Of a stretch of DNA of 64,000 nucleotides, positions 42,769 to 50,834 are shown piece after piece. Position numbers and translations under genes: made by a program. How positions within the stretch are numbered: position 1 is the stretch's first letter; the number at the start of each line of letters is the position of its first letter. The notes beneath the pieces were generated by a model. It had not been told where the DNA came from and searched no databases. It worked only from the letters and a program-made list of their open reading frames with translations. Source of the stretch: RI-153 sp963752935 (GTDB taxonomy: Bacteria; Chloroflexota; Anaerolineae; Caldilineales; Caldilineaceae); assembly GCA_963752935.1 (NCBI GenBank), contig CAVWAL010000009.1, forward strand, positions 706,797 through 770,796, given 5' to 3'.

Positions 42769-44028
42769 GTGCCGAAGGAAATTATTGCAGCGATCGATGT
42801 TGGGACAACAAAAATCTGTGCCCTTGTGGGCGCCGTTGCTTACGACAGCCTGGGTAAGTTGACCCTGCGCATGTTGGGCAGCGGGGTTACGCCCAGCCGC
42901 GGCATCCGTCGAGGAGTGGTGATGGATGTACCGGAGGTCACAGCCGCCATCGGTCAAGTCATTGAATTGGCAGAACGCGACGCCGGGCTGCGCATCACCA
43001 GCGCCTATGTGGGTATTGCCGGCAGCCATATTGCCACCACCAATAGTCGCGGCATCAGCCCCATCGACAGCTATCACGGCGTCACCGGGGCCGACATGCA
43101 GCGGGCGTTGGAAGCAGCACAGGCCGTGCCCCTGCCCGAAAGCCGCGAAGTAATCCATGTGATTGCACGCAGTTGGCAGGTCGATGATCAGGACGGAATT
43201 CAGCAACCGTTGGGACTAAGCGGTCATCGACTCGAAGTCGATGCGCACATTGTCACCGGCACGACGATGGCGATCAACAACCTGGCCCAATGCGTATTGG
43301 CTCACGGCATCGACATCGATGAGCTGGTGCTGGAGCCGTTGGCCAGTGGCGAGGCCGTCCTGACCAACGAAGAAAAACAGATGGGCGTGATCATGGCCGA
43401 TATCGGCGGCGGCACCACAGATCTGGCCTTGTTCCGAGGCAACGGACTGTGGCACACTGAGGTCCTCGATATCGGGGGCAATCATCTCACCAACGATGTG
43501 GCGATGGGGCTGCGCGCCGCCTTCGAAGTAGCCGAAGAGTTAAAACTGCGCTACGGCCATCTACTGCCACTCAAAGTCGCCGAAGACGAGCAAGTATGGG
43601 CGACCGTCTTTGGAGACCGCCCGGAACGTACCTTTAGCCGGCGTTTTATTTGCCAGATCCTCGAAGCCCGTGCCGAAGAGATCTGCGAAGTGATCCAGCG
43701 CCGCACGCAGGAAAGTGGTTACGGCCATATGGTGCCGGCCGGCGTTGTGCTGACGGGCGGAGCGAGCCAGTTGCCGGGCATCACGGAGCTCAGCCGGCAT
43801 ATTCTAGGAATGCCGGTAAGGGTTGGCGCCCCAGGCGAACAGGTGCCGATCCAGCAGTTGAGCCGTGAATTGCAGTCACCGGCCTACGCCACCAGTGTTG
43901 GTCTTTTGTTATGGGGTCTACACGAAGACGCTCGCACCATCCACCGCCCTATGAATAGCAACCTACGCGAAGATAACCCCTGGATAGAGCGACTGCGGGG
44001 CTGGTTGCGGAATTTGTTGCCAGGGTAG
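42769..44028 (+). CDS. ftsA: Cell division protein FtsA
   Basis: A 419-residue actin-family protein that tethers FtsZ to the membrane. IIAAIDVGTTKICALVG is the phosphate-1 motif, MADIGGGTTDLALF phosphate-2, and VVLTGGASQLPGI the adenosine motif. The SHS2 (1C) subdomain is present (GSGVTPSRGIRRGVVMDV). The C-terminal amphipathic helix NPWIERLRGWLRNLLPG is the membrane-targeting sequence. GTG start with GAGGAT upstream. Confidence 0.96.
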   Translation: MPKEIIAAIDVGTTKICALVGAVAYDSLGKLTLRMLGSGVTPSRGIRRGVVMDVPEVTAAIGQVIELAERDAGLRITSAYVGIAGSHIATTNSRGISPIDSYHGVTGADMQRALEAAQAVPLPESREVIHVIARSWQVDDQDGIQQPLGLSGHRLEVDAHIVTGTTMAINNLAQCVLAHGIDIDELVLEPLASGEAVLTNEEKQMGVIMADIGGGTTDLALFRGNGLWHTEVLDIGGNHLTNDVAMGLRAAFEVAEELKLRYGHLLPLKVAEDEQVWATVFGDRPERTFSRRFICQILEARAEEICEVIQRRTQESGYGHMVPAGVVLTGGASQLPGITELSRHILGMPVRVGAPGEQVPIQQLSRELQSPAYATSVGLLLWGLHEDARTIHRPMNSNLREDNPWIERLRGWLRNLLPG

Positions 44029-44382
44029 GACGACCGGCCTGAACGACTACACGATCGGTATCGGGGACACTCAACTATCCATCCAATTCGTACGAAAACA
44101 GTGCTTTGCAATTTACGTCCGCTTATAGTAGGATTTTACAATTAGAATTCTTTACCACAAAGTATTTTATTGACTACACGACGGTCAATTCTGAAGATTA
44201 CAATTGGGTGGTTACTACTCTTACCTGGTATTTCGTGCGTACATTTCTACCCCCCATCATGCTGCACGCCGGGAAAGCACAGAGACTAGCAATGCACCCA
44301 GTACACACGCTCTTTTGTTCCCCTTCAGTAAACAAAACTGAAGCTGTTGTATTTGGCCCAGGTGCCGTAAGGAGCCATCACG
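44029..44382 (+). other. Intergenic region upstream of ftsZ
   Basis: 354 AT-rich bases without a supportable gene. It probably holds a separate ftsZ promoter, but I see no clean -35/-10 pair. A palindrome TTGAC-N9-GTCAA (44170-44188) could be a regulator site. AGGAG before 44383 is the ftsZ ribosome-binding site. Confidence 0.4.
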
Positions 44383-45534
44383 ATGTCTCGCAGAAATGGA
44401 CAGTCGCAATTCGTGGATAACTTCGCGCAAATCAAAGTCATTGGTGTCGGTGGCGCCGGTCAAAATGCCGTCAACCGCATGATCGAAACAGGCATTCAGG
44501 GAGTGGAGTTTATTTCGGTAAACACCGATTCCCAGGCACTGATGCTGGCAAATGCGCCGCAGCGACTGCGTATTGGGGACAAACTGACCAAGGGCCTTGG
44601 CTCTGGCGGCAACCCCGAGATTGGACTGCGCGCAGCGGAAGAAAGCCGTGATGAGATCGAGCAAATGATCGAGGGCGCCGATATGGTCTTCGTCACCGCC
44701 GGCATGGGTGGCGGCACGGGATCTGGTGCTGCCCCGATTATTGCGGCCGTGGCCAAAGAGATGGGTGCCCTCACCATTGGCGTAGTCACCCGTCCGTTCA
44801 CCTTCGAAGGGTCACAGCGACGGCGGACTGCGGATGGCGCGCTTGCACGATTACGCGAAAATGTAGACACGCTGATCACCATCCCCAACGATCGACTGCT
44901 CCAGATTTTGGATAAGAAGACGGGAATCAAACAAGCATTTGCCGCCGCCGACGATGTTTTGCGTCAGGGCATCCAGGGCATCAGTGAGTTGATCACCGTG
45001 CCCGGTCTGATCAACCTCGACTTTGCCGACGTCCGCTCGATTATGATTGACGGCGGTGCGGCGCTGATGTCAATCGGTCGCGCAAATGGCGAAAACCGCG
45101 CCGGCGATGCCGCCAAACAGGCGATTCAGAGCGCCCTGCTCGACGTATCAATTGAAGGCGCGCAAGGCATCCTCTTTAACGTTAAGGGTGGTAACGACCT
45201 GAGCCTATACGAAGTCAACGAAGCGGCAGAGCTGATCCGAGCCAATGCACACCCCGAGGCCAACATCATCTTCGGCGCCGTGATCGACGAAGAGATGAAC
45301 GACGAGTTACACATCACCGTCATCGCCACTGGTTTTGATAAGTCGCGTACCCAACAGGATACGGCGAGTCAGTACAAACGCCGCGCCACTTCATCAACGC
45401 CTACACCACCGCCGGCAGCGCCCGATCCCCAACAGAAAACGCCCCCGATTGACTTCCCAGTACGCTCGTTCAATCGAGATGATCTGGACATTCCGGCGTT
45501 TCTGCGTCGCCCACGCGGCAGCAACGGGAAGTAA
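44383..45534 (+). CDS. ftsZ: Cell division protein FtsZ
   Basis: A 383-residue tubulin-like GTPase forming the Z-ring. KVIGVGGAGQNAVNRM, the tubulin signature GMGGGTGSGAAPIIA and the T7 loop NLDFADVRSIM are intact. A linker of about 50 residues (Thr/Pro-rich) leads to the C-terminal peptide DLDIPAFLRR, which binds FtsA. Good AGGAG upstream. Last gene of the dcw cluster, followed by a terminator. Confidence 0.97.
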   Translation: MSRRNGQSQFVDNFAQIKVIGVGGAGQNAVNRMIETGIQGVEFISVNTDSQALMLANAPQRLRIGDKLTKGLGSGGNPEIGLRAAEESRDEIEQMIEGADMVFVTAGMGGGTGSGAAPIIAAVAKEMGALTIGVVTRPFTFEGSQRRRTADGALARLRENVDTLITIPNDRLLQILDKKTGIKQAFAAADDVLRQGIQGISELITVPGLINLDFADVRSIMIDGGAALMSIGRANGENRAGDAAKQAIQSALLDVSIEGAQGILFNVKGGNDLSLYEVNEAAELIRANAHPEANIIFGAVIDEEMNDELHITVIATGFDKSRTQQDTASQYKRRATSSTPTPPPAAPDPQQKTPPIDFPVRSFNRDDLDIPAFLRRPRGSNGK

Positions 45535-45556
45535 AACAGCAGGATCGATCATAGAC

Positions 45557-45589
45557 GGCCGAGGCGAGAAATCTCGCCTCGGCCTTTTT
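45557..45589 (+). terminator. Terminator of ftsZ / dcw cluster
   Basis: A 13-bp stem GGCCGAGGCGAGA / TCTCGCCTCGGCC followed by TTTTT, 22 bases after the ftsZ stop. Confidence 0.9.
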
Positions 45590-45695
45590 GCGCCGGATCC
45601 ACAAAGCCATCTCTACCTGCGGTCCTCGTCCTCGATTTCCACATTAAATTTTCGACCTCTAGCCCATTTTCATATCCCGATTCCGCCAATCTCAC

Positions 45696-45725
45696 TTGCC
45701 AATAGCAAAAACCCTGTGTTATACT
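45696..45725 (+). promoter_or_regulatory. Promoter of nrdR-nrdJ
   Basis: TTGCCA (45696-45701) and TATACT (45720-45725) spaced by 18 bp. Transcription would begin near 45732, immediately before the NrdR-like boxes. The remaining bases of the 309-base gap hold only the ftsZ terminator. Confidence 0.6.
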
Positions 45726-45737
45726 GGTGCTCCACAC

Positions 45738-45784
45738 CACCTATATATAGTGCCCACTTCAAACTTGAACACTATATACGGGCA
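45738..45784 (+). promoter_or_regulatory. Pair of NrdR-like boxes
   Basis: CACCTATATATAGTGC (45738-45753) and ACACTATATACGGGCA (45769-45784) resemble the NrdR box ACACWATATATWGTGT, each imperfectly. They start 31 bp apart, three helical turns, as is usual for NrdR sites. They lie just downstream of the promoter. Confidence 0.65.
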
Positions 45785-45843
45785 TATCGGTTAGCAGTAC
45801 TCTGTTTATCCTGAGCCGCACGTATCTGTCGGCAGGAGTCTTT

Positions 45844-46308
45844 ATGCGTTGTCCCCATTGTGGGCACGAGGAACACAAAGTTGTCGATACACGGGATGCG
45901 GGGGATGCAATCCGCCGCCGCCGTGAGTGTCGGAACTGCGGTCAACGGTTTACCAGCTATGAACATGCGGCGCCCAGTCTGTTGGTCGTTAAACGCGATG
46001 GCAGACGCGAACCTTTTGATCGTCAAAAGCTACTCTCAGGGATTCGCATCGCTGCGGTGAAACGCCCGATCAGCAGTGACACCATCGACAAAATTGTGCA
46101 GCATGTCGAGGATCACCTGCACAGCACGGGCCGCGCCGAGATGAAAAGCAGTGTCATTGGCAATCTAGTCCTGGATGAGTTAGCCCATGTCGATCAGGTA
46201 GCGTACATTCGCTTCGCCAGTGTTTATCTAGACTTCAGCGATCTGGCCGAAATCCGCTCGGAAGTGGATCGGTTGATGGGACGGCAAGTGCCGGTGGCTG
46301 CCGACTAA
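45844..46308 (+). CDS. nrdR: Transcriptional repressor NrdR
   Basis: A 154-residue protein. The N-terminal zinc ribbon (MRCPHCGH...CRNCGQRF) binds DNA. The ATP-cone (LLVVKRDGRREPFDRQKLLSGIRIA) senses ATP/dATP. It represses ribonucleotide reductase genes, and the next gene is one. NrdR-like boxes in its own promoter imply autoregulation of the pair. Confidence 0.96.
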   Translation: MRCPHCGHEEHKVVDTRDAGDAIRRRRECRNCGQRFTSYEHAAPSLLVVKRDGRREPFDRQKLLSGIRIAAVKRPISSDTIDKIVQHVEDHLHSTGRAEMKSSVIGNLVLDELAHVDQVAYIRFASVYLDFSDLAEIRSEVDRLMGRQVPVAAD

Positions 46309-46561
46309 TCACCGGTTGCGTCTTTTACATCAGGTGAGCAATCAGTATCGCACCTGGCTTGACCTCTGCCCGGCTGATGATGCTCACACAACCCGCATAG
46401 CGATCACCGTAAGATCGAATTTACCTGTATTACCACTACTGGAAGGCCCGATCCTCCGGCAGGTGTTCAATTTGCGTTTGCACAAACAGAACAAAGGTTC
46501 TACAATTTGCTCGTTTGTATTTCATATTCTCCGAACCATTCTGTTACAGAAGGGGAAACAG

Positions 46562-49500
46562 ATGACCATTGGCACAACCCAAGTGATGGGAGAGGCTGAA
46601 GCCACCCTCCCTCGGACCTATACGACGATGGAAGTCGTAAAGGGCGAGAAGATCCGGATTACACCGCCGACCTATGTCAGCGACAAGACGATTGCGCTAA
46701 GCGATAACGCCAAAAAAGTCTTGGAACGCCGCTATCTGCGCCGCGATATCGACGGTAGCACGCTGGAAACCATCGCGGGGATGTTCTACCGTGTGGCCAA
46801 TCACATTGCCAATGTCGAGGTCGAGCTGGGCGGAGACGCCGATGCCACCACACAGACCTTCTACAACCTGTTAACCGAGTTGCGCTTCTTCCCCAACAGC
46901 CCCACCTTTACCGGCGCAGGCACCCCATTGGGCCAGTTGGCGGCCTGCTTTGTCTTGCCCATTGAAGATGACATGGGGCGCAGCAGTGATGGCATCTTTA
47001 GCACGCTGCGTGTGGCGGCCTTGATTCAGCAGACCGGCGGGGGCAACGGCTTTTCATTCAGCCGCTTGCGCCCCAAGAGCGATGTTGTGCACACGTCGTC
47101 GGGCCGCGCCACCGGCCCCGTAGGCTTTTTGCGCGTCTACGATCAAGCCTTCGGCGAGATTGCGCAGGGCGGCACACGACGCGGCGCCAACATGGGCGTC
47201 CTGCGTGTGGATCACCCTGATATCGAGCAGTTCATCGAGTGCAAAGCCGAAGAAGGCATGATCTCCAATTTCAACATCTCTGTGGCTATCACCGACGAAT
47301 TTATGCGTGCCGTCAAAGCGGATGAAGACTTCGATCTGCGCAATCCGCGCGACGGCAAAGTCTGGAAGACGGTGCCTGCGCGTGATCTCTTCGACAAGAT
47401 CATCAAGTATGCCCATCACAACGGCGAGCCGGGTGCGCTCTTCATCGACGCCGCCAATCGCAGCAACCCCGTGCCGCATCTCTATGATCTAGAAGCAACC
47501 AATCCGTGCGTTACTGGCGACACCCTCATTTATACAGGGAATGGATTGCAGCGTGCCGATGCACTCTTCAAATCTCAAGAAGAGGCCGGCGTTGTCATAG
47601 ATTCCCGGTTTGGCGATGGAGATTTCTCAGCATACGCTTCGCGTATCTTCTACACGGGTCGCAAGAGAGTCTACCGTTTGCGCACCAAAGAAGGCTATCA
47701 GATCAAAGCCACTGCGAACCATCAAATCATGACCAGCAAAGGTTGGGTGGCACTAGAGCAGTTGTCTGCCGGCGATAAAGTCCACATCCTTAACCACAAA
47801 GGACAGTTCGGCGCCGGAGGTAACCTGGGCCTTGGCCGAACAATGGGTTGGTTACTTGGTGATGGAACCTTCAACATAGCCAACGCTGCTGGTTTGATGT
47901 TCTTTGGGCAAGAGCGGGAACTGGCCCCGATGTTCGCGGAATATGTCACTGATATCGCTGAAGCGCATGGTCATGGCAACACCTATGCGCCCACACGAAC
48001 CTATCCCGTAGGCGTGCAGGACGTGACAGGTCGAGATGAATCCCGTGTGGTTTCGACTCGACTCAAAGAGCAGATGGCTCAACTTGGCTTCACACACAAG
48101 CAGCGTGTGCCAGAGATCGTTTTCTGTGGCACCGAGGAAATGCAGAAGGGATTCCTTCAAAGCTTGTTCACTGCCGATGGCACCGTGATCGGTTCTGCAG
48201 AAAAAGGAGTCAGTGTTCGTCTGTGGTCAAGCGAAGAAGATGTGTTGACGGGTGTCCAACAACTGCTGATAAACTTCGGCATTGCCAGTCGTATCTACAC
48301 TGATCGCAAACTGTCTGAGACAAAGTCAATGCCTGGCGGCGACTACGTGACTCGAAATGGTCACGAACTGGTTGTATCAAAGGATAATCTGCTGCGATTC
48401 CGCAACGAGATAGGCTTCCTGCATGAGAGCAAAGCCAGCAAACTTGACCAGTTGCTGCTCAGCTATGGCAAACGAGGGCCATACCAGGAGTATTACACGG
48501 CTACAGTGGAAGCACTTGACGATTTGGGTGAAGAGGATGTTTACGACTTGAGTGAACCCCTCACAAACTCATTCATCGCCAATGGCATTGTTGTGCACAA
48601 CTGTGGTGAACAATGGCTTGGCCCGTACGAAAATTGCTGCCTGGGTTCAATCAATTTGGGCGTCCATGTGGCAACTGATGACGAAGGGTCGGCCGTGCTC
48701 GATTGGGAGGCGCTGCGCCGCACGGTTCGCGAGAGCACTCACTTCCTAGACAATGTGGTGAGCGCCAATGCCTATGTGCCTGCGGTGCCTGAGGTGGCAG
48801 AAGCAGCCTTCCGCGCCCGTCGCATCGGCCTGGGCATCATGGGATTGGGCGACCTGATGTACAAACTGGGCATCCGCTACGGCAGCGAAGAGGGCCAGGA
48901 GTTTGCAGCCCAGGTGATGGAGTTTGTGCGCTTCCACTGTATGCAGCAGAGTATCGATCTGTCCCAAGAACGCGGTCCGTTTTTGGCCTTCGAGGGTAGT
49001 ATTTACGACGACACACAGCCCGGCGGCATGCAGTGGCAGACGCCGTCTCCGCTCTTCTCGTACAGCCGCGACTGGGGACGCCCTGATCTGGATTGGTCCC
49101 AAATTGTGACGGGGATCAAGGCGCATGGCATTCGCAACGCAGCACAGACCACTGTGGCCCCCACCGGCACCATTGCCACGGTCAGCGGTTGCGAAGGCTA
49201 TGGCTGCGAACCGGTCTTTGCGCTGGGCTACATCCGTCATTTTAAGGACGGCGACAACAACGTGGAGTTGCTCTATACCAGTCCACTCTTTGAGGAAGCA
49301 CTGAACAAGACCGATCTGAGCGAGTCGCGCAAGCAGGAGATCAAGCAGTTCGTGGCGACCTACGGCTCGTGCCAGAATCTGGATAACCTGCCGCAAGAGC
49401 TGCGCCACACCTTTGTGGTCAGCGGTGACATTACGTCCGAAGAGCATGTGCGCATGCAGGCCGCGATCCAGGCGTTTGTCGATAACAGCATTTCGAAGAC

Positions 49501-50260
49501 GTGTAACTTCCCCGAAGGCGCCAGCGAAGAGGATGTGGCCCAGGCCTACATCATGGCGTGGGAGCTGGGATGCAAAGGGCTCACCGTCTATGTAACCGGC
49601 AGCCGCCAGGAAGTGGTGCTAGAGACGAAGGCAACCAGGGCCAAGAAGGAAGAGAGCGGCGAACCTGCCGCCGGTGGCGTCGTTCACGCCAACGGACACC
49701 GTGCCGAAACAAGCGCCCATGTCAACGGCCAGCCTGCCCCTGAAACCTACTTTACCAAGCGGCCACGGCCGAAGCTATTGCAGGGGAGCACCTATCGCAA
49801 AGAAACGCCGTTGGGCCGCGCCTATATTACCGTCAACAGTGACGAAGAAAAAGAGCCGTTTGAGGTATTCCTCAACATGGGCAAGGCGGGCAGCGACATC
49901 AGCGCCATCAGCGAAGCGATTGGCCGCCTGATCAGCCTTACCCTGCGCATGCCGGCCTCCTTGCCCCCGTCAGAGCGTCTGCGCTGGGTGATGGACGAAC
50001 TGGCCGGCATTGGCGGCGGACGAGCGCTGGGCTTCGGCGCCAACCGCGTACGCAGCCTGCCCGACGGCATCGCCCAAGTCTTTGCCGAACACCTGAGCGA
50101 ACTGCCTGTGGTCAAAGAGAACAGCCCTGGCGGCGAACAGATGGCGCTGCCACTGGCAGAGCGCCCCATCGGTGACATCTGCCCCGATTGCGGAGAAGCG
50201 GCTTTTCTCAATGTAGAAGGCTGCCGCAAGTGTGCAATCTGCGGGTACAGTGAATGTTAA
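46562..50260 (+). CDS. nrdJ: Class II adenosylcobalamin-dependent ribonucleotide reductase with intein
   Basis: 1232 residues as translated, about 867 after removal of the intein (residues 316-680). The extein has FFPNSPTFTGAGTPLGQLAACFVLP, QQTGGGNGFSFSRLRPK, the active-site NPCGEQ (split by the intein between Pro and Cys), TVAPTGTIATVSGCEGYGCEPVF and NFPEGASEEDV. The C-terminus has CPDCG...CRKCAICGYSEC, a zinc-ribbon or redox-cysteine segment. It makes deoxyribonucleotides with B12, independently of oxygen. ATG at 46562 with AGAAGGGG upstream. It follows nrdR by 253 bases, in which I see no B12 riboswitch or other gene. Confidence 0.95.
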   Translation: MTIGTTQVMGEAEATLPRTYTTMEVVKGEKIRITPPTYVSDKTIALSDNAKKVLERRYLRRDIDGSTLETIAGMFYRVANHIANVEVELGGDADATTQTFYNLLTELRFFPNSPTFTGAGTPLGQLAACFVLPIEDDMGRSSDGIFSTLRVAALIQQTGGGNGFSFSRLRPKSDVVHTSSGRATGPVGFLRVYDQAFGEIAQGGTRRGANMGVLRVDHPDIEQFIECKAEEGMISNFNISVAITDEFMRAVKADEDFDLRNPRDGKVWKTVPARDLFDKIIKYAHHNGEPGALFIDAANRSNPVPHLYDLEATNPCVTGDTLIYTGNGLQRADALFKSQEEAGVVIDSRFGDGDFSAYASRIFYTGRKRVYRLRTKEGYQIKATANHQIMTSKGWVALEQLSAGDKVHILNHKGQFGAGGNLGLGRTMGWLLGDGTFNIANAAGLMFFGQERELAPMFAEYVTDIAEAHGHGNTYAPTRTYPVGVQDVTGRDESRVVSTRLKEQMAQLGFTHKQRVPEIVFCGTEEMQKGFLQSLFTADGTVIGSAEKGVSVRLWSSEEDVLTGVQQLLINFGIASRIYTDRKLSETKSMPGGDYVTRNGHELVVSKDNLLRFRNEIGFLHESKASKLDQLLLSYGKRGPYQEYYTATVEALDDLGEEDVYDLSEPLTNSFIANGIVVHNCGEQWLGPYENCCLGSINLGVHVATDDEGSAVLDWEALRRTVRESTHFLDNVVSANAYVPAVPEVAEAAFRARRIGLGIMGLGDLMYKLGIRYGSEEGQEFAAQVMEFVRFHCMQQSIDLSQERGPFLAFEGSIYDDTQPGGMQWQTPSPLFSYSRDWGRPDLDWSQIVTGIKAHGIRNAAQTTVAPTGTIATVSGCEGYGCEPVFALGYIRHFKDGDNNVELLYTSPLFEEALNKTDLSESRKQEIKQFVATYGSCQNLDNLPQELRHTFVVSGDITSEEHVRMQAAIQAFVDNSISKTCNFPEGASEEDVAQAYIMAWELGCKGLTVYVTGSRQEVVLETKATRAKKEESGEPAAGGVVHANGHRAETSAHVNGQPAPETYFTKRPRPKLLQGSTYRKETPLGRAYITVNSDEEKEPFEVFLNMGKAGSDISAISEAIGRLISLTLRMPASLPPSERLRWVMDELAGIGGGRALGFGANRVRSLPDGIAQVFAEHLSELPVVKENSPGGEQMALPLAERPIGDICPDCGEAAFLNVEGCRKCAICGYSEC
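47507..48601 (+). mobile_element. Intein with LAGLIDADG-type homing endonuclease in NrdJ
   Basis: 365 residues. Splice block A is CVTGDTLIYTGNG; block B contains TANHQIM; block F/G is YDLSEPLTNSFIANGIVVHN followed by extein Cys+1. Two endonuclease helices are visible (MGWLLGDGTF and FLQSLFTADGTVI), so the homing domain looks full length. The host residue after the junction is the RNR active-site cysteine. Confidence 0.95.
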
Positions 50261-50287
50261 GAGCTGAATAAGCACATTCTTTCAACT

Positions 50288-50328
50288 AAAAACGCCGTCC
50301 GACTTGTTGGGTTCGGACGGCGTTTTTT
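50288..50328 (+). terminator. nrdJ terminator
   Basis: AAAACGCCGTCCGA / TCGGACGGCGTTTT stem ending in a run of six T, 28 bases after the nrdJ stop. Confidence 0.9.
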
Positions 50329-50396
50329 CTTTAGTTTTCGGGGTGGGCAACATTGCCGCAAGGCTCCTTTACCTTGTATGTTTGATTGTTGGTGAT

Positions 50397-50612
50397 CTAG
50401 ACACGGCTAGAGCGGGCGTCGGTCTGCCAATCACGTTGGTGCTTGAGTTGCTGGCCCAAGTTGATCAACAGGTCGCCTACGTGATCGGCAATCCGATCCG
50501 TCAAGCTGACATTGGTTCCAGGTTGACGAGCGATGCGCCGCGCCATTTCCGCTGCATCCAGTCGCTCTTGGTAGACTTCACGTCCGAGCATCATCATCTC
50601 ATAGGGGAACAT
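50397..50612 (-). CDS. Small uncharacterised protein
   Basis: 71 residues beginning MFPYEMMMLGREVYQERL, probably mostly helical and rich in Arg, Glu and Gln (QERLDAAEMARRIARQ). AGGAAGG lies 9 bases before the ATG at 50612, a good ribosome-binding site, and supports this start over ATGs at 50639 and 50636. No signal peptide or known domain. Monocistronic in a gap of 574 bases; the remainder up to 50834 shows only a hairpin (CTTTCTAC 50793-50800 / GTAGAAAG 50810-50817). Confidence 0.55.
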   Translation of the reverse strand: MFPYEMMMLGREVYQERLDAAEMARRIARQPGTNVSLTDRIADHVGDLLINLGQQLKHQRDWQTDARSSRV

Positions 50613-50834
50613 AAGATACTTCCTTCCTGCAAACATCATTGTGAACTTCTAGATACGGTCAGCAGAGCTCTCTGCGAAACCGGTTGCACTATCCAATAAG
50701 CGCAACGTTTTTCACACTAACGCAGACCGATTGCTGCGTCTGTAGATAAAGTACCATTTTGTGAATTTGTGCACAACAACAGAATGGTTGAGCTTTCTAC
50801 GCAAATGTTGTAGAAAGTGCACAATGCAAAGAAG

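Noticed and set aside
46309..46561. Cobalamin riboswitch before the B12-dependent reductase
   Set aside because: Searched for a B12-box-like sequence and the typical core; none seen. Control is better explained by NrdR boxes.
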